Assembly: GCF_012163145.1 (NCBI RefSeq)
Contig: NZ_JAAVTX010000008.1
Coordinates: 186,001 to 250,000 of the forward strand
Length of the DNA: 64,000 nt
Source: Falsiroseomonas frigidaquae
Lineage (GTDB): Bacteria > Pseudomonadota > Alphaproteobacteria > Acetobacterales > Acetobacteraceae
Direction: 5' to 3'
A model generated the notes under the pieces. The model did no database searches. It was not told the origin of the DNA and was given only the letters and a program-made list of their open reading frames with translations. The position numbers were made by a program, and so were the translations under genes. Numbering within the stretch: the first letter of the stretch is position 1; every line of letters starts with the position of its first letter. Shown here in pieces: positions 8,812 to 17,223 of the stretch.

Positions 8812-9150
8812 TCAGCGCGCCTCGATGCCGCGGCGCGTCGCGATGATCTCGGAAGCTTCACAGATGTTCACCCGCATCACCTCCGCCGTCTCGCCATTCG
8901 CCCAGACCACCTTGAAGTCATAGGCGCCGCCGCGGCCGCCGGGGGTGAAGTTCATCTGCCGCCCGGCCGGCAGCACGTTCTCTCCCAGCCGATCGCGGCC
9001 CCAGTTGGAATTGGCGGAGGGACCGAAATAGAACTCGTTCACCTGCGTCCCGGAATTGTTGCGCAGGGTGAAGCGGGTGTCGCACTGCGCGGCCGCGGGT
9101 GCGGCGGCGGCCGCCATCAGCACGGCAGCGAGAGCCAGGCGTCGAAGCAT
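8812..9150 (-). CDS. secreted protein of unknown function (small beta-rich)
   Basis: 112 residues from the ATG at 9148-9150, chosen because an AGGA run precedes it and because it opens directly with a signal peptide ([11 protein letters not shown], ending near APAAAQ at residue 22). The mature part begins [12 protein letters not shown], has two Cys that could form a disulfide (early CDTR and later NICEAS), and a glycine-rich middle, consistent with a small periplasmic beta protein. I do not recognise a named domain. It has its own 47-bp upstream gap to the end of the 9246-9767 gene region and a hairpin downstream; it may be cotranscribed with that gene. Confidence 0.65.
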   Translation of the reverse strand: MLRRLALAAVLMAAAAAPAAAQCDTRFTLRNNSGTQVNEFYFGPSANSNWGRDRLGENVLPAGRQMNFTPGGRGGAYDFKVVWANGETAEVMRVNICEASEIIATRRGIEAR

Positions 9151-9245
9151 CGGAGATCCTTGGGTGAGGTGCCGCGTCGCCGCGAGGCGCGGCGACACGT
9201 GGCCGAGCTTAGGCCCGGAACCTCACCAAACCCTTGCAGGCGAGG

Positions 9246-9767
9246 TCAGCCTTTCGGCGCCCCGCTGCCCCCGCGGCCCCCGCCCGTGGCGGGCGCGCCG
9301 CTGCAGCTGAGGCGCACCTGAAGCCGGCCGCGCACCACGGTGGGCGTGGCCCGGCGCAGCCGGTAGGCCACGCCACCCAGCCGCGCCGAATTGCGGCCAT
9401 CACCCTCCCACGTCACCGCGCCATCCAGCGTCTCGGCGTAGTAGTACAGCCGGTGGTTGGACAGATGCTGGATGCGACGGCCGCGGGTGGTGAGCGCCCG
9501 GGGCCGCTCCATCGGGTCGAGCCGCCACCAGCCGCGCGACTGCCACCGGCGGGCCTGCTCCGCGTGACGAACCAGCAGGCGGACCGGCCGGTTGCAAGAA
9601 TTCTGGAACCAGACATCACGCCGGATTTCGGTCTGCGCATGCACAGATCTTGGCACCGCAAGTAGAATTCCGCTCAAACCTGTCGCGGCCAATACAACAC
9701 CAAGCATGGATGCGCGCCGAAAATCCAATTTTCCGTTCCTCGCCGAGATAGTTGTCTCAGGCTGCAT
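9246..9767 (-). CDS. exported protein resembling DUF1036
   Basis: About 173 residues from the ATG at 9765-9767. An N-terminal basic stretch is followed by a hydrophobic segment (MLGVVLAATGLSGILLAV) and a cleavage-like VHAQ, so it is exported. The mature part, with VWFQNSCNRPVRLLV then GWWRLDPMERPRAL and HRLYYYAETLDG, resembles DUF1036 proteins (aromatic GWW and YYYA segments), a periplasmic family of unknown function. The C-terminus is a Gly/Ser/Pro-rich tail. No clear ribosome-binding site precedes the chosen ATG, and the intrinsic terminator of the engB operon ends only about 20 bp upstream, so how it is transcribed is unclear. The start could also be the later Met before LGVVL. Confidence 0.6.
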   Translation of the reverse strand: MQPETTISARNGKLDFRRASMLGVVLAATGLSGILLAVPRSVHAQTEIRRDVWFQNSCNRPVRLLVRHAEQARRWQSRGWWRLDPMERPRALTTRGRRIQHLSNHRLYYYAETLDGAVTWEGDGRNSARLGGVAYRLRRATPTVVRGRLQVRLSCSGAPATGGGRGGSGAPKG

Positions 9768-9785
9768 ATCCGGAACAGGTTCGTC

Positions 9786-9820
9786 AACAAAAACGGCCCG
9801 GCACTCACGTGCCGAGCCGT
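9786..9820 (-). terminator. intrinsic terminator of the rpmH-engB operon
   Basis: On the minus strand an 11-bp stem (9819-9809 with 9804-9794, one G-U pair, loop GTGA) is followed directly by a run of five T, about 50 bp after the engB stop. This is a textbook rho-independent terminator. Confidence 0.85.
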
Positions 9821-9867
9821 CCCTGCATTGTCTTGCTTGGAATCCGTCAACGAGGCGCGACGGCGAT

Positions 9868-10584
9868 TCAGCCCGCCAGCGTTGCCAGTTCCGCACGCAG
9901 CTCGGGAATGCCCTGGCCGGTCTCGCTGCTGGTGATCAGCACCAGGGGATGCGCGGCCGTGCGCTTCTTCACGATCGCCTCGATCTCGGTGATGCGCTTC
10001 TCGAGCTGCGCCTTCTTCACGTCATCGGCCTTGGTGATGACGATCTGGAAGGCAACCGCCGCATCGGACAGCAGGTCGAGCGCGGCGCGGTCGGCCGGCT
10101 TGGTCTCGACCCGCGCATCCATCAGCAGCAGCACCCGGCGCAGCACCGGGCGGCCGCGCAGGAAGTCGAACATCAGACCCTGCCAGTCGGCCTTCAGCGT
10201 CTTGGCGGCCTTGGCATAGCCATAGCCGGGCATGTCCACCAGGGTCAGCCGGCCCTCGTCGCAGGTGAAGAAGTTGAGCTGCCGCGTACGCCCCGGCGTG
10301 ACCGAGACCCGCGCCAGGGCCTTCTGCCCGGTCAGCGCGTTCAGCAGCGAGGATTTGCCGACATTCGAGCGGCCACAGAAGGCCACCTCCGGCGCGCCCA
10401 TCGGCGGTAGCTGGTTGATGGCCTGGGAGGCATAGAAGAAGGTGCAGGGGCGTGCGAACAGCAGGCGCCCGGCCTCGATCAGGCCGGCGCGCTGCTCGTC
10501 ATTCACCGCCTCCGCCAGGCCGCCGGCGGGAAGCTCCACCGGATGCGGGCCGGGTGATTGAGGGCCGGGGCTCGGCGTGCTCAT
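9868..10584 (-). CDS. engB: ribosome biogenesis GTPase YihA/YsxC (EngB)
   Basis: An essential-type small GTPase acting in late assembly of the large ribosomal subunit. 238 residues from the ATG at 10582-10584, which overlaps the yidC stop as ATGA; a longer frame upstream only rereads yidC. GTPase motifs in order: GRSNVGKS (G1) at 71-78, TPGRT (G2), VDMPGYG (G3), TKAD (G4) and a late SSE-type G5. The N-terminal 35 residues are Pro/Gly-rich and longer than usual. It is the last gene of the rpmH-rnpA-yidD-yidC-engB unit and is followed by an intrinsic terminator. Confidence 0.95.
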   Translation of the reverse strand: MSTPSPGPQSPGPHPVELPAGGLAEAVNDEQRAGLIEAGRLLFARPCTFFYASQAINQLPPMGAPEVAFCGRSNVGKSSLLNALTGQKALARVSVTPGRTRQLNFFTCDEGRLTLVDMPGYGYAKAAKTLKADWQGLMFDFLRGRPVLRRVLLLMDARVETKPADRAALDLLSDAAVAFQIVITKADDVKKAQLEKRITEIEAIVKKRTAAHPLVLITSSETGQGIPELRAELATLAG

Positions 10585-12494
10585 CCCTTCTTGCCCTTGG
10601 CCACGGGCTTGGCGATCGCGGCCGGCTTGGGCGGCGGCGGGGCGGCCGGGCCACGGGACTGGCGCTTCTTGTCCATCTTCATGATCCAGTACTGCTGGGC
10701 GATGGAGAGCAGGTTGTTCCAGGTCCAGTAGATCACCAGGCCGGCCGGGAAGCTGGCCAGCATGAAGGTGAAGATCAGCGGCATCCAGGCAAAGATCTTG
10801 GCCTGGATCGGGTCCGGCGGCGTCGGGTTCAGCTTGAACTGCAGGAACATCGTGATGCCCATCGCGATGGCCCAGGCCGGCATGTGCAAGAAGCTGGAAA
10901 GCTGCGTCGGGTCCCAGGGGATGACCCCGAACAGGTTGAACAGGTTTGTCGGATCCGGCGCCGAAAGGTCCTGGATCCAGCCGAAGAAGGGCGCGTGCCG
11001 CATCTCGATGGTGACGAACAGCACCTTGTACAGCGCGAAGAAGACCGGGATCTGCAGCAGGATGGGCAGGCAGCCCGATGCCGGGTTCACCTTTTCCGAC
11101 CGGTACAGCGCCATCATCTCCGCCTGCGCCTTGGCGGGGTCGTCCTTGTAGCGCTCCCGCACCTCCGTCATCTTCGGCGCCAGCACCTTCATGCGGGCCA
11201 TGGAGGTGTAGGCCTTGCTGGCGAGCGGGAAGAAGGCCGCCTTCAGCGCCAGCGTGAAGATCAGGATGGCGACGCCGAAATTGCCGAAGATGCCGAACAG
11301 CCAGTCGATCGCGTAGAAGAACGGCTTGGTGATCCAGTAGAACCAGCCGAAGTCGATCGCCTTGTCGAAGCCCTCGATGTTCAGGTTGTCGGCATAGCCA
11401 TCCAGCAGGCGCACTTCCTTGGCGCCGGCGAACAGCCGCGTGGCCAGCCCGGCCTCGGCCCCGGCGGCGACGCTCTGCACGGCCGGCGGCGCCATGTCGA
11501 TCTGCCAGCGGTCCTGGCCGCCCTCGGCCGAGTGGCGATAGGCGGCGCGGATCTGCGTGCCCTGGTCCATCGGCGTCAGCGCGGTCAGCCAGTACTTGTC
11601 GGTGAAGCCGATCCAGCCGCCGGTGCTTTCCTGCTCCATCGCCGGGCCGCGGCGCTTCTCGGCCTCGGATTTCGCGTCGCTGTAGGTCCACTCGGTCAGG
11701 CGCTCGCCGAGCACGCCGGTGAAGCCCTCATGCAGGATGAAGAAGCCGGCGGTGCGTGGCGTACGCTCACGCCGCACCCGGGCCCAGGGCAGCACCTGCA
11801 CCGGCTCGGCGCCGCTGTTGCGGACGCTCTGCTCGGCGGTGAGCATGAAGTCCTCGTCGATGCCGAGGCGGATGGTGAATTCCTGGCCCTGGCCATTGTC
11901 CCAGCGCAGCGTCACCGGGGTGGTGGGCGTCAGGTTGGTGCCGTCCGCGGTCCAGTCGGTCTCCGGCCCCGGAACGGGCGTGCGGCCATCGGCGGCGGTC
12001 CAGCCCCATTGGGCGAAATACGGGTTGGCATCGCTGCGCGGCGCCAGCAGGCGGACCAGCGGGCTGTCCGGCTGCACCGTCTCCCGGTAGCCGCGCAGGA
12101 TGGCGTCATCCAGCCGCGCGCCACGCAGGCTGATGCTGCCCTGCAGGCGCGGATTCTCGATGCGGATGCGCTGCTCCGGCGGCAGGCCGGGGGTCGCGGC
12201 GGCGACAGTGGCGCCCGGCGTGGCGCCCGGCGTGGCGCCCGGTGTCGTACCCGGGGCAGCCCCCGGCTGGGCCAGCGGCGCTCCGCCAGCGGAGGGCACT
12301 GGCACCGGCGCCTGGGCAAGCGGCACGCCCGGGGTGGTGGCGGGAACGCCCGGGGTGGCGGCGGCCGGCACCTGGGCGGCGATTTCCGCCTGGCGGCGCT
12401 GTTCCGCTTCCCGCGCCGGGCGGTTCCACAGATCGAACAACAACAGGATGCCGACCGACAGGGCGATGGCGGCGAGGAGACGCTTCTGGTCCAT
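10581..12494 (-). CDS. yidC: membrane protein insertase YidC
   Basis: YidC inserts and folds inner-membrane proteins, alone or with SecYEG. 637 residues, on the long side for the family. In order: an N-terminal membrane anchor (AAIALSVGILLLFDLW), a Pro/Thr/Ala-rich linker of about 90 residues with tandem TPGA repeats, the large periplasmic beta domain, and the C-terminal five-helix insertase core (from about residue 390, e.g. WFYWITKPFFYAIDWLFG, with the conserved hydrophilic-groove Arg region in KYYWITK-like context). The C-terminus is Lys-rich (KPVAKGKKG), which can contact the ribosome. It overlaps engB by four bases and follows yidD by 11 bp. Confidence 0.97.
   Translation of the reverse strand: MDQKRLLAAIALSVGILLLFDLWNRPAREAEQRRQAEIAAQVPAAATPGVPATTPGVPLAQAPVPVPSAGGAPLAQPGAAPGTTPGATPGATPGATVAAATPGLPPEQRIRIENPRLQGSISLRGARLDDAILRGYRETVQPDSPLVRLLAPRSDANPYFAQWGWTAADGRTPVPGPETDWTADGTNLTPTTPVTLRWDNGQGQEFTIRLGIDEDFMLTAEQSVRNSGAEPVQVLPWARVRRERTPRTAGFFILHEGFTGVLGERLTEWTYSDAKSEAEKRRGPAMEQESTGGWIGFTDKYWLTALTPMDQGTQIRAAYRHSAEGGQDRWQIDMAPPAVQSVAAGAEAGLATRLFAGAKEVRLLDGYADNLNIEGFDKAIDFGWFYWITKPFFYAIDWLFGIFGNFGVAILIFTLALKAAFFPLASKAYTSMARMKVLAPKMTEVRERYKDDPAKAQAEMMALYRSEKVNPASGCLPILLQIPVFFALYKVLFVTIEMRHAPFFGWIQDLSAPDPTNLFNLFGVIPWDPTQLSSFLHMPAWAIAMGITMFLQFKLNPTPPDPIQAKIFAWMPLIFTFMLASFPAGLVIYWTWNNLLSIAQQYWIMKMDKKRQSRGPAAPPPPKPAAIAKPVAKGKKG
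12209..12244 (-). repeat. three 12-bp tandem units inside yidC
   Basis: Units TGGCGCCCGGCG at 12209-12220, 12221-12232 and a one-base variant at 12233-12244 code for the TPGA repeats of the YidC periplasmic linker. Being a multiple of three, copy-number change would keep the frame. Confidence 0.75.
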
Positions 12495-12505
12495 GACGGC
12501 CTGAT

Positions 12506-12784
12506 TCAGCCTTTCGTCGGTCGCGGAGCGGCAGAATCAACCGCCCCCGAGACGTTCGGGAAATTGAGGGGCACCGGGTCGTAGCCACCCGGATGCCACG
12601 GGTTGCAGCGCAATACACGGCGCGCGGTCAACCAGCCACCTCGCAGCGCGCCGTGCTCGGCCACCGCTTCCATCCCGTATTCGCTGCAATGGGGGTAGAA
12701 TCGGCAATTGCAGCCGATGATCGGCCGCAGGGTCAGCTGGTAGGTGCGAATCGCACCGCGCAGCAGATGCTGCTGCGGGGTCAT
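12506..12784 (-). CDS. yidD: membrane protein insertion efficiency factor YidD
   Basis: 92 residues. YidD is a small amphipathic inner-membrane-associated protein that assists YidC-dependent insertion. The family signature is fully present: an amphipathic N-terminus with TYQLTLRPIIG, then CRFYPHCSEYGMEAVAEHG and the C-terminal RRVLRCNPWHPGGYDPVP. The last 20 residues are a loose tail. Its ATG overlaps the rnpA stop (ATGA, 12781-12784), and yidC follows after 11 bp, matching the near-universal rpmH-rnpA-yidD-yidC order. Confidence 0.96.
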   Translation of the reverse strand: MTPQQHLLRGAIRTYQLTLRPIIGCNCRFYPHCSEYGMEAVAEHGALRGGWLTARRVLRCNPWHPGGYDPVPLNFPNVSGAVDSAAPRPTKG

Positions 12785-13194
12785 GATGGCTCCGTCGGCG
12801 GCAGGTCGCCGGCCGGTTGTTCCTTCGGCGCCAAAACGGCGTGCTGTTCCTTCGGCGGCAGAACGCCGCCTTGGCGCAGCGCGCCGCGCAGGTCGCCCAG
12901 AAGGGTGGCGAAGTCGCGCCGGGCGGTGGCGTCCCGCCCGATCATCACCAGGTCGAAGCCGGCCGGGGCATCCTGGCCCAGCAGCAGGCGCGCCGCCTCC
13001 CGCAACCTGCGTTTGGCGCGGTTGCGGATGACGGCGTTGCCGACCTTCTTGGTAACGGTGAAGCCGACCCGGAGCGGTCCGTCCGTGCCCTTCAGGACCT
13101 GGACCACCACCCCCGGCCGCGCCGCGCGCAGGCCGCGGGAAGCCACGAGCTTGAACTCACGGCGCAGCTTCAGACGGGGCGGGCGCGCCGGCAT
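12781..13194 (-). CDS. rnpA: ribonuclease P protein component RnpA
   Basis: Protein subunit of RNase P, which trims tRNA 5' leaders together with the M1 RNA. The ATG at 13192-13194 gives 137 residues; a longer frame upstream would overlap rpmH and is not needed. The core shows LKLRREFKLV, RVGFTVTKKVGNAVIRNRAKRRLREAAR split over the RNR motif (RNRAKRRLRE), and FDLVMIGRDAT. The C-terminal 30 residues are an unusual Pro/Lys/Glu tail with a near-repeat of PPKEQ and APKEQ, absent from most homologues. It overlaps yidD by four bases and follows rpmH by 25 bp. Confidence 0.94.
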   Translation of the reverse strand: MPARPPRLKLRREFKLVASRGLRAARPGVVVQVLKGTDGPLRVGFTVTKKVGNAVIRNRAKRRLREAARLLLGQDAPAGFDLVMIGRDATARRDFATLLGDLRGALRQGGVLPPKEQHAVLAPKEQPAGDLPPTEPS

Positions 13195-13219
13195 GACACA
13201 AGGTTGGCCCGCCGCGATC

Positions 13220-13354
13220 TCAGGCGGAGAGCTTCTTGCGGCCCTTGGACCGGCGATTCGCCAGCACATTGCGCCCGCCGACCGTCGCCGTGCGAGCACG
13301 GAAGCCATGGCGGCGCTTCCGGACGAGCTTCGAGGGCTGATAAGTACGCTTCAC
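13220..13354 (-). CDS. rpmH: 50S ribosomal protein L34
   Basis: 44 residues, the standard L34 length, read from a GTG at 13352-13354: [18 protein letters not shown] at the N-terminus, then the [23 protein letters not shown] end, all typical. A GGGAG run precedes the GTG at suitable spacing. It is the first gene of the five-gene operon running to engB. The start codon GTG rather than ATG is a small oddity. Upstream, 211 bp separate it from the divergent oxidoreductase; the leader holds a CCAGGG/CCCTGG hairpin (13388-13405) whose role is unknown. Confidence 0.97.
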   Translation of the reverse strand: MKRTYQPSKLVRKRRHGFRARTATVGGRNVLANRRSKGRKKLSA

Positions 13355-13565
13355 GACACACTCCCGCGGGCTCCGGCCCCAGGCGGTCCAGGGGGATCTC
13401 CCTGGCCATCCATGCGCCGGCTGGTATCTAGAGGAAATGCCGGCGGCCGCCCCACATAACAAGGGCCACCCCGGCGAGGCCGGACGTATAGGGAAGCGCC
13501 ACCCCTGCCGTCAACCGCGCGGATCGGGCATGAGGGGCGCCACATGCCTCGAACATGGAGCGATG

Positions 13566-15020
13566 ATGCCCGATTTCGATCCGCCTGACTTCGATGTGGT
13601 GGTGATCGGTGCCGGTGCCGCCGGCCTCTCCGTCGCCGCCTTCTCCGCGGGCCTCGGCCTCAAGGTGGCGCTGGTGGAGCGCGGGCGGATGGGTGGCGAC
13701 TGCCTGAACTACGGCTGCGTGCCGTCGAAGGCCCTGCTGGCCGCCGCCCATGCCGCCGCCGCCGCCCGCCGCGCCCACCGATTCGGCGTGCGCCTGCCGG
13801 AACCCGAGATCGACTGGGCCGCGCTGCGCGCACATGTGCAGGGCGCCATTGCCCATATCGCCCCCATCGACTCGGAAGCCCGCTTCCGCGGCATGGGTGT
13901 GGAGGTGGTTCGCGCCTCGGCGCATTTCGTGGCGTCGGACATGATCGAGGCCGGCGGCCGCCGCATGACCTTCCGCCGCTGCGTCATCGCCGCCGGCAGC
14001 CAAGCGATCGTGCCGGACATCCCGGGACTCGGCCCGGTGCCCTGGCTGACCAATGAGACGATCTTCGACCTGGAGGACCCGCCGGGCCACCTGATCATCC
14101 TCGGCGGTGGCCCGATCGGGCTGGAGATGGCGCAGGCGCATGCGCGACTCGGCTGCCTGGTGACCGTCATCGAGGCCGGGCGCATCGCCGGGCGGGACGA
14201 CCCGGAGCTCGCCGATGGCCTGCGCCGTGCCCTGCTGCGGGATGGCGTGACGCTGCTGGAGGGCGCCAGGCTCGCCCGCGTCACCTCCGACCGCCCGGCG
14301 GAGGGCGGGCCGGGGCTGGTGGCGCATCTGGAGGATGGCCGGCAGATCGGCGGCACCCACCTGCTGCTGGCGGTGGGCCGCACGCCGCGGCTGGCCGGGC
14401 TCGACCTGGTGGCCGGTGGGGTGGAGGCAACGAAGCGCGGCATCGCGACGGATGCCGGGCTGCGCTCCACGACCAACCGCCGGGTCTGGGCGGTGGGCGA
14501 CATCGCCGATCCCGCCGGCATCGGCCCGCGCGCCTTCACCCACGTGGCATCCCAGCATGCCGGCATCCTGGCGCGGCGCATGCTGTTCCGTCTGCCGGCC
14601 AAGGTGAACTACGCCGCCCTGCCCCGCGTGACCTACACCGACCCGGAACTGGCCCAGATCGGCCTGACGGAGGATGAGGCGCGGGAGGCGGGGCACGAGG
14701 TCACCATCCTGCGCTTCCCGGTGGCCGAGACCGACCGCGCGGTGGCGGAGGGGATCGAGGAAGGGCTGGTGAAGCTGGTGGTGACGCCCAAGGGCCGGCT
14801 GCTCGGCGCCGGCATCCTGGCGCCGCATGCCGGCGAGATGGCCGGCACCTTCGCCCTGATGATCGGCCGCAAGCTGCCGCTGTCCGCCCTCGCCGGGCTG
14901 GTGCTGCCCTACCCGACACTGGCGGAGGCCGCGAAGCGGGCGGCGGGGGATTTCTACGCGCCGAAGCTGATGTCGCCGCTGGTGAAGCGCGTCGTCGGCT
15001 GGCTCAAACGGCTTCCCTGA
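13566..15020 (+). CDS. FAD/NAD(P)-dependent disulfide oxidoreductase (mercuric reductase/lipoamide dehydrogenase-like)
   Basis: 484 residues from the second of two adjacent ATGs (13566), which lies 5 nt after GGAG. Order of domains: FAD-binding GAGAAGLSVA near 15, redox-active Cys pair in GGDCLNYGCVPSK (Cys46, Cys51), NAD-binding GGGPIGLEMAQA near 180, the second FAD site TTNRRVWAVGDIA near 305, and a C-terminal dimerisation domain. The C-terminal His-x-x-x-x-Glu active-site base of lipoamide dehydrogenase is not there; the equivalent segment reads LPYPTLAEAAKRA. This points to the subgroup of uncharacterised pyridine-nucleotide disulfide oxidoreductases rather than a true Lpd. No vicinal C-terminal cysteines as in MerA. 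The substrate is unknown. Confidence 0.85.
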   Translation: MPDFDPPDFDVVVIGAGAAGLSVAAFSAGLGLKVALVERGRMGGDCLNYGCVPSKALLAAAHAAAAARRAHRFGVRLPEPEIDWAALRAHVQGAIAHIAPIDSEARFRGMGVEVVRASAHFVASDMIEAGGRRMTFRRCVIAAGSQAIVPDIPGLGPVPWLTNETIFDLEDPPGHLIILGGGPIGLEMAQAHARLGCLVTVIEAGRIAGRDDPELADGLRRALLRDGVTLLEGARLARVTSDRPAEGGPGLVAHLEDGRQIGGTHLLLAVGRTPRLAGLDLVAGGVEATKRGIATDAGLRSTTNRRVWAVGDIADPAGIGPRAFTHVASQHAGILARRMLFRLPAKVNYAALPRVTYTDPELAQIGLTEDEAREAGHEVTILRFPVAETDRAVAEGIEEGLVKLVVTPKGRLLGAGILAPHAGEMAGTFALMIGRKLPLSALAGLVLPYPTLAEAAKRAAGDFYAPKLMSPLVKRVVGWLKRLP

Positions 15021-15112
15021 CCGGAGGCTATCGGAGCCGGAGGCTCGTCTTTTCGGCCAGATTGCGCAAGGCTCGGCAACAAGATGCTGCAATGCAGAAT
15101 GAGGGCGCCAAC

Positions 15113-15907
15113 ATGACGAAGAAGCTGGAGGGCCGGGTGGCCCTCGTGACGGGTTCCACCTCCGGCATCGGGCTGGCCATCGCGCTGGGTTTCGCCCGCG
15201 AAGGCGCGCGGGTGATGCTGAACGGCTTCGGCAGCCCGGACGACATCGCCAAGGCGCGCGCCGCGGTGGGCGAGGCGATGGGCATGGCGGAAGCGCCCTA
15301 CTCCCCCGCCGACATGTCGAAGCCGGAGGAGATCCGCGGCATGGTCGCGGCCTGCCAGGCCGAACTCGGCGCCTGCGACATCCTGGTGAACAATGCCGGC
15401 ATCCAGTTCGTCTCGCCGGTGGAGGAATTTCCGGACGACAAGTTCGACCGGATCATCGCCATCAACTTCACCTCCAACTTCCACGCCATCAAGGCGGCGC
15501 TGCCGGGGATGAAGGCGCGGGGCTTCGGGCGCATCGTCAATGTCGCCTCCGCGCACGGGCTGGTCGCCAGCCCGTTCAAGACCGCCTATGTGGCCGCAAA
15601 GCATGCGGTGGTCGGGCTGACCAAGTCAGTGGCGCTGGAAGTGGCGCGCGGTCCGGTCACCTGCAACGCCATCTGCCCCGGCTTCGTCCGCACCCCGCTT
15701 GCCGAGGCCCAGGTGAAGCCGCTGGCGGAGAAGCATGGCGTCTCCGAGGATAAGGCGCTGACCGATTTCCTGCTCGACCGCCAGCCGACCAAGCGGTGGG
15801 TGGAGGTGGAGGAGGTTGCGGAGATGGCGCTTTTCCTCTGCGGCCCGAACAGCGGCAGCATCAACGGGACCGCGCTGTCGATCGATGGCGGCTGGACGGC
15901 GCAGTAA
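15113..15907 (+). CDS. bdhA: 3-hydroxybutyrate dehydrogenase (short-chain dehydrogenase)
   Basis: 264 residues, a usual length for D-3-hydroxybutyrate dehydrogenase, which oxidises 3-hydroxybutyrate to acetoacetate with NAD in polyhydroxybutyrate or ketone-body use. The ATG at 15113 follows GAGGG at good spacing. Rossmann motif TGSTSGIGLAIA near 12, NNAGIQFVSPVEEFP near 95 (a strong BDH signature), catalytic Ser in NVASAHGLVASPFK, Tyr-x-x-x-Lys in AYVAAKHAVVG, then CPGFVRTPLAEAQ and a C-terminal LSIDGGWTAQ end. The QFVSPVEEFP and LVASPFKTAYV stretches make BDH the best call among SDR enzymes. It stands 92 bp after the oxidoreductase gene. Confidence 0.88.
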   Translation: MTKKLEGRVALVTGSTSGIGLAIALGFAREGARVMLNGFGSPDDIAKARAAVGEAMGMAEAPYSPADMSKPEEIRGMVAACQAELGACDILVNNAGIQFVSPVEEFPDDKFDRIIAINFTSNFHAIKAALPGMKARGFGRIVNVASAHGLVASPFKTAYVAAKHAVVGLTKSVALEVARGPVTCNAICPGFVRTPLAEAQVKPLAEKHGVSEDKALTDFLLDRQPTKRWVEVEEVAEMALFLCGPNSGSINGTALSIDGGWTAQ

Positions 15908-16023
15908 TGTTCAGGCCCTCGGTTGTCGTGCCGGAGGCACGCCTGCGGCGTGACTGGCGCGGCCTCCGGCCGCTTGCCTTCGCGCCCTGCACCGTTTCGC
16001 AAGGGCGGCAGGTCATGCTGGGC

Positions 16024-16051
16024 GCGGGCCGCATCCGCGGCCGCGGCCCGC
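16024..16051. other. GC-rich hairpin between bdhA and the patatin gene
   Basis: GCGGGCCGC (16024-16032) pairs with GCGGCCCGC (16043-16051) around a 10-nt loop. Together with an earlier CGGAGGC/GCCTCCG pairing near 15931-15967 the 196-bp gap could fold into two hairpins; no T-tract follows, so it may only slow transcription. Confidence 0.35.
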
Positions 16052-16103
16052 TGAACTGCGCGGCCCGCCAGCACCCGGTGGGCATTCAACTGATTGAGGC
16101 CGC

Positions 16104-17216
16104 ATGATCGAGAACGAGTTCCGCGCCGAGGCGGCCGATACGCTTGGCGCCGCCGGGGCCATACCCGGCCCCACCCCGCGCGCCACCCGCGCCGCGCCGA
16201 CCTCGCACCGCATCAACCTGGCGCTGCAGGGCGGGGGCACGCATGGCGCCTTCACCTGGGGGGTGCTGGAGCGCCTGCTGGAGGATGAGCGGCTGGAATT
16301 CGAGGCGGTCTCCGGCACCTCCGCCGGGGCGATGAACGCCGCGATCTTCGTCCAGGGCCTGTGCGAAGGCGGCCGCGACGGTGCCCGCCGGGCGCTCGAC
16401 CGCTTCTGGCGCAACGCCGCCGGGCGGATGGCGAACAGCCCGTTGCAGAACACGCCGCTGGAGAAGGCGATCTGGGGCCACGACCTGACCTGGTCCTTCG
16501 CCTACCAGGCCTTCGAGACGCTGACCCGCGTCATGTCCCCCTACCAGCTCAACCCGACCTCCTACGAGTTCAACCCGCTGCGCCAGGTGCTGGAGGAGGA
16601 GATCAAGCCGGACATCCTGCGCCACGGCAAAGGGCCGAAGCTGTTCATCTCCGCCACCTCCGTCCGCACCGGCAAGCCGCGGGTCTTCGCGCGGGAGGAG
16701 GTGACGGTGGACACGCTGCTCGCCTCCGCCTGCCTGCCGCAATTCTTCAAGGCGGTGGAGATCGACGGCGAGCCGTTCTGGGATGGCGGCTACCTCGGCA
16801 ACCCGGCGCTCTGGCCGCTGTATGAACAGGGCGGGCCGCCGGACATCGTGCTGGTTCAGCTCAACCCCATCGTGCGGGACGAGCTGCCGACGCGGCCGAC
16901 CGAGATCGTCAACCGGCTGAACGAGATCAGCTTCAACGCGTCCCTGATGGCGGAAATGCGCGCCATCGACTTCGTGCAGCGGCTGCTGGAGGCCGGGCGG
17001 CTGGAGCAGCCGCGCTACCGCAAGCTGTTCGTCCACTGCATCGAGGACGAGGCGCGGATGCGGGACTTCAAGCTCAGCACCAAGCTGAACGGGGACTGGG
17101 AGTTCCTGATGACGCTGAAGCGCTATGGGCGCGAGGCCGCCGGGCTGTGGCTGGAGACTCATTCCCACAAGTTGGGCCGCGAGAGCAGCGTGGACATCCG
17201 CGAGCGCTTTCTCTGA
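16104..17216 (+). CDS. patatin-like phospholipase
   Basis: 370 residues. Ser-Asp dyad lipid acyl hydrolase of the patatin family. Visible are the oxyanion-hole glycines in LALQGGGTHGAF (43-45), the nucleophile elbow GTSAG with Ser73, and the Asp motif in FWDGGYLGNPAL near 232. The length and the central ADPRHVMSPYQLNP-like region match the cytosolic bacterial patatins often found beside polyhydroxybutyrate genes, so a role in lipid or granule turnover next to bdhA is plausible (inference). There is no signal peptide; the first 30 residues are Pro/Ala-rich. The start ATG at 16104 lacks a strong ribosome-binding site but family similarity begins soon after. Confidence 0.88.
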   Translation: MIENEFRAEAADTLGAAGAIPGPTPRATRAAPTSHRINLALQGGGTHGAFTWGVLERLLEDERLEFEAVSGTSAGAMNAAIFVQGLCEGGRDGARRALDRFWRNAAGRMANSPLQNTPLEKAIWGHDLTWSFAYQAFETLTRVMSPYQLNPTSYEFNPLRQVLEEEIKPDILRHGKGPKLFISATSVRTGKPRVFAREEVTVDTLLASACLPQFFKAVEIDGEPFWDGGYLGNPALWPLYEQGGPPDIVLVQLNPIVRDELPTRPTEIVNRLNEISFNASLMAEMRAIDFVQRLLEAGRLEQPRYRKLFVHCIEDEARMRDFKLSTKLNGDWEFLMTLKRYGREAAGLWLETHSHKLGRESSVDIRERFL

Positions 17217-17223
17217 ATTCAAC

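Noticed and set aside
8812-9198. Longer start of the secreted protein at 9198
   Set aside because: The added residues lack a signal and would place the real signal peptide internally; the ATG at 9150 has a ribosome site.
13355-13565. Chromosome origin near rpmH
   Set aside because: rpmH can lie near oriC in some bacteria, but no TTATNCACA-type DnaA boxes or AT-rich unwinding region are visible here and no dnaA or dnaN is adjacent.
15796-16107. Possible extra gene between bdhA and the patatin gene
   Set aside because: It overlaps the end of bdhA out of frame and has no ribosome site or recognisable sequence; the interval is GC-rich hairpin DNA.
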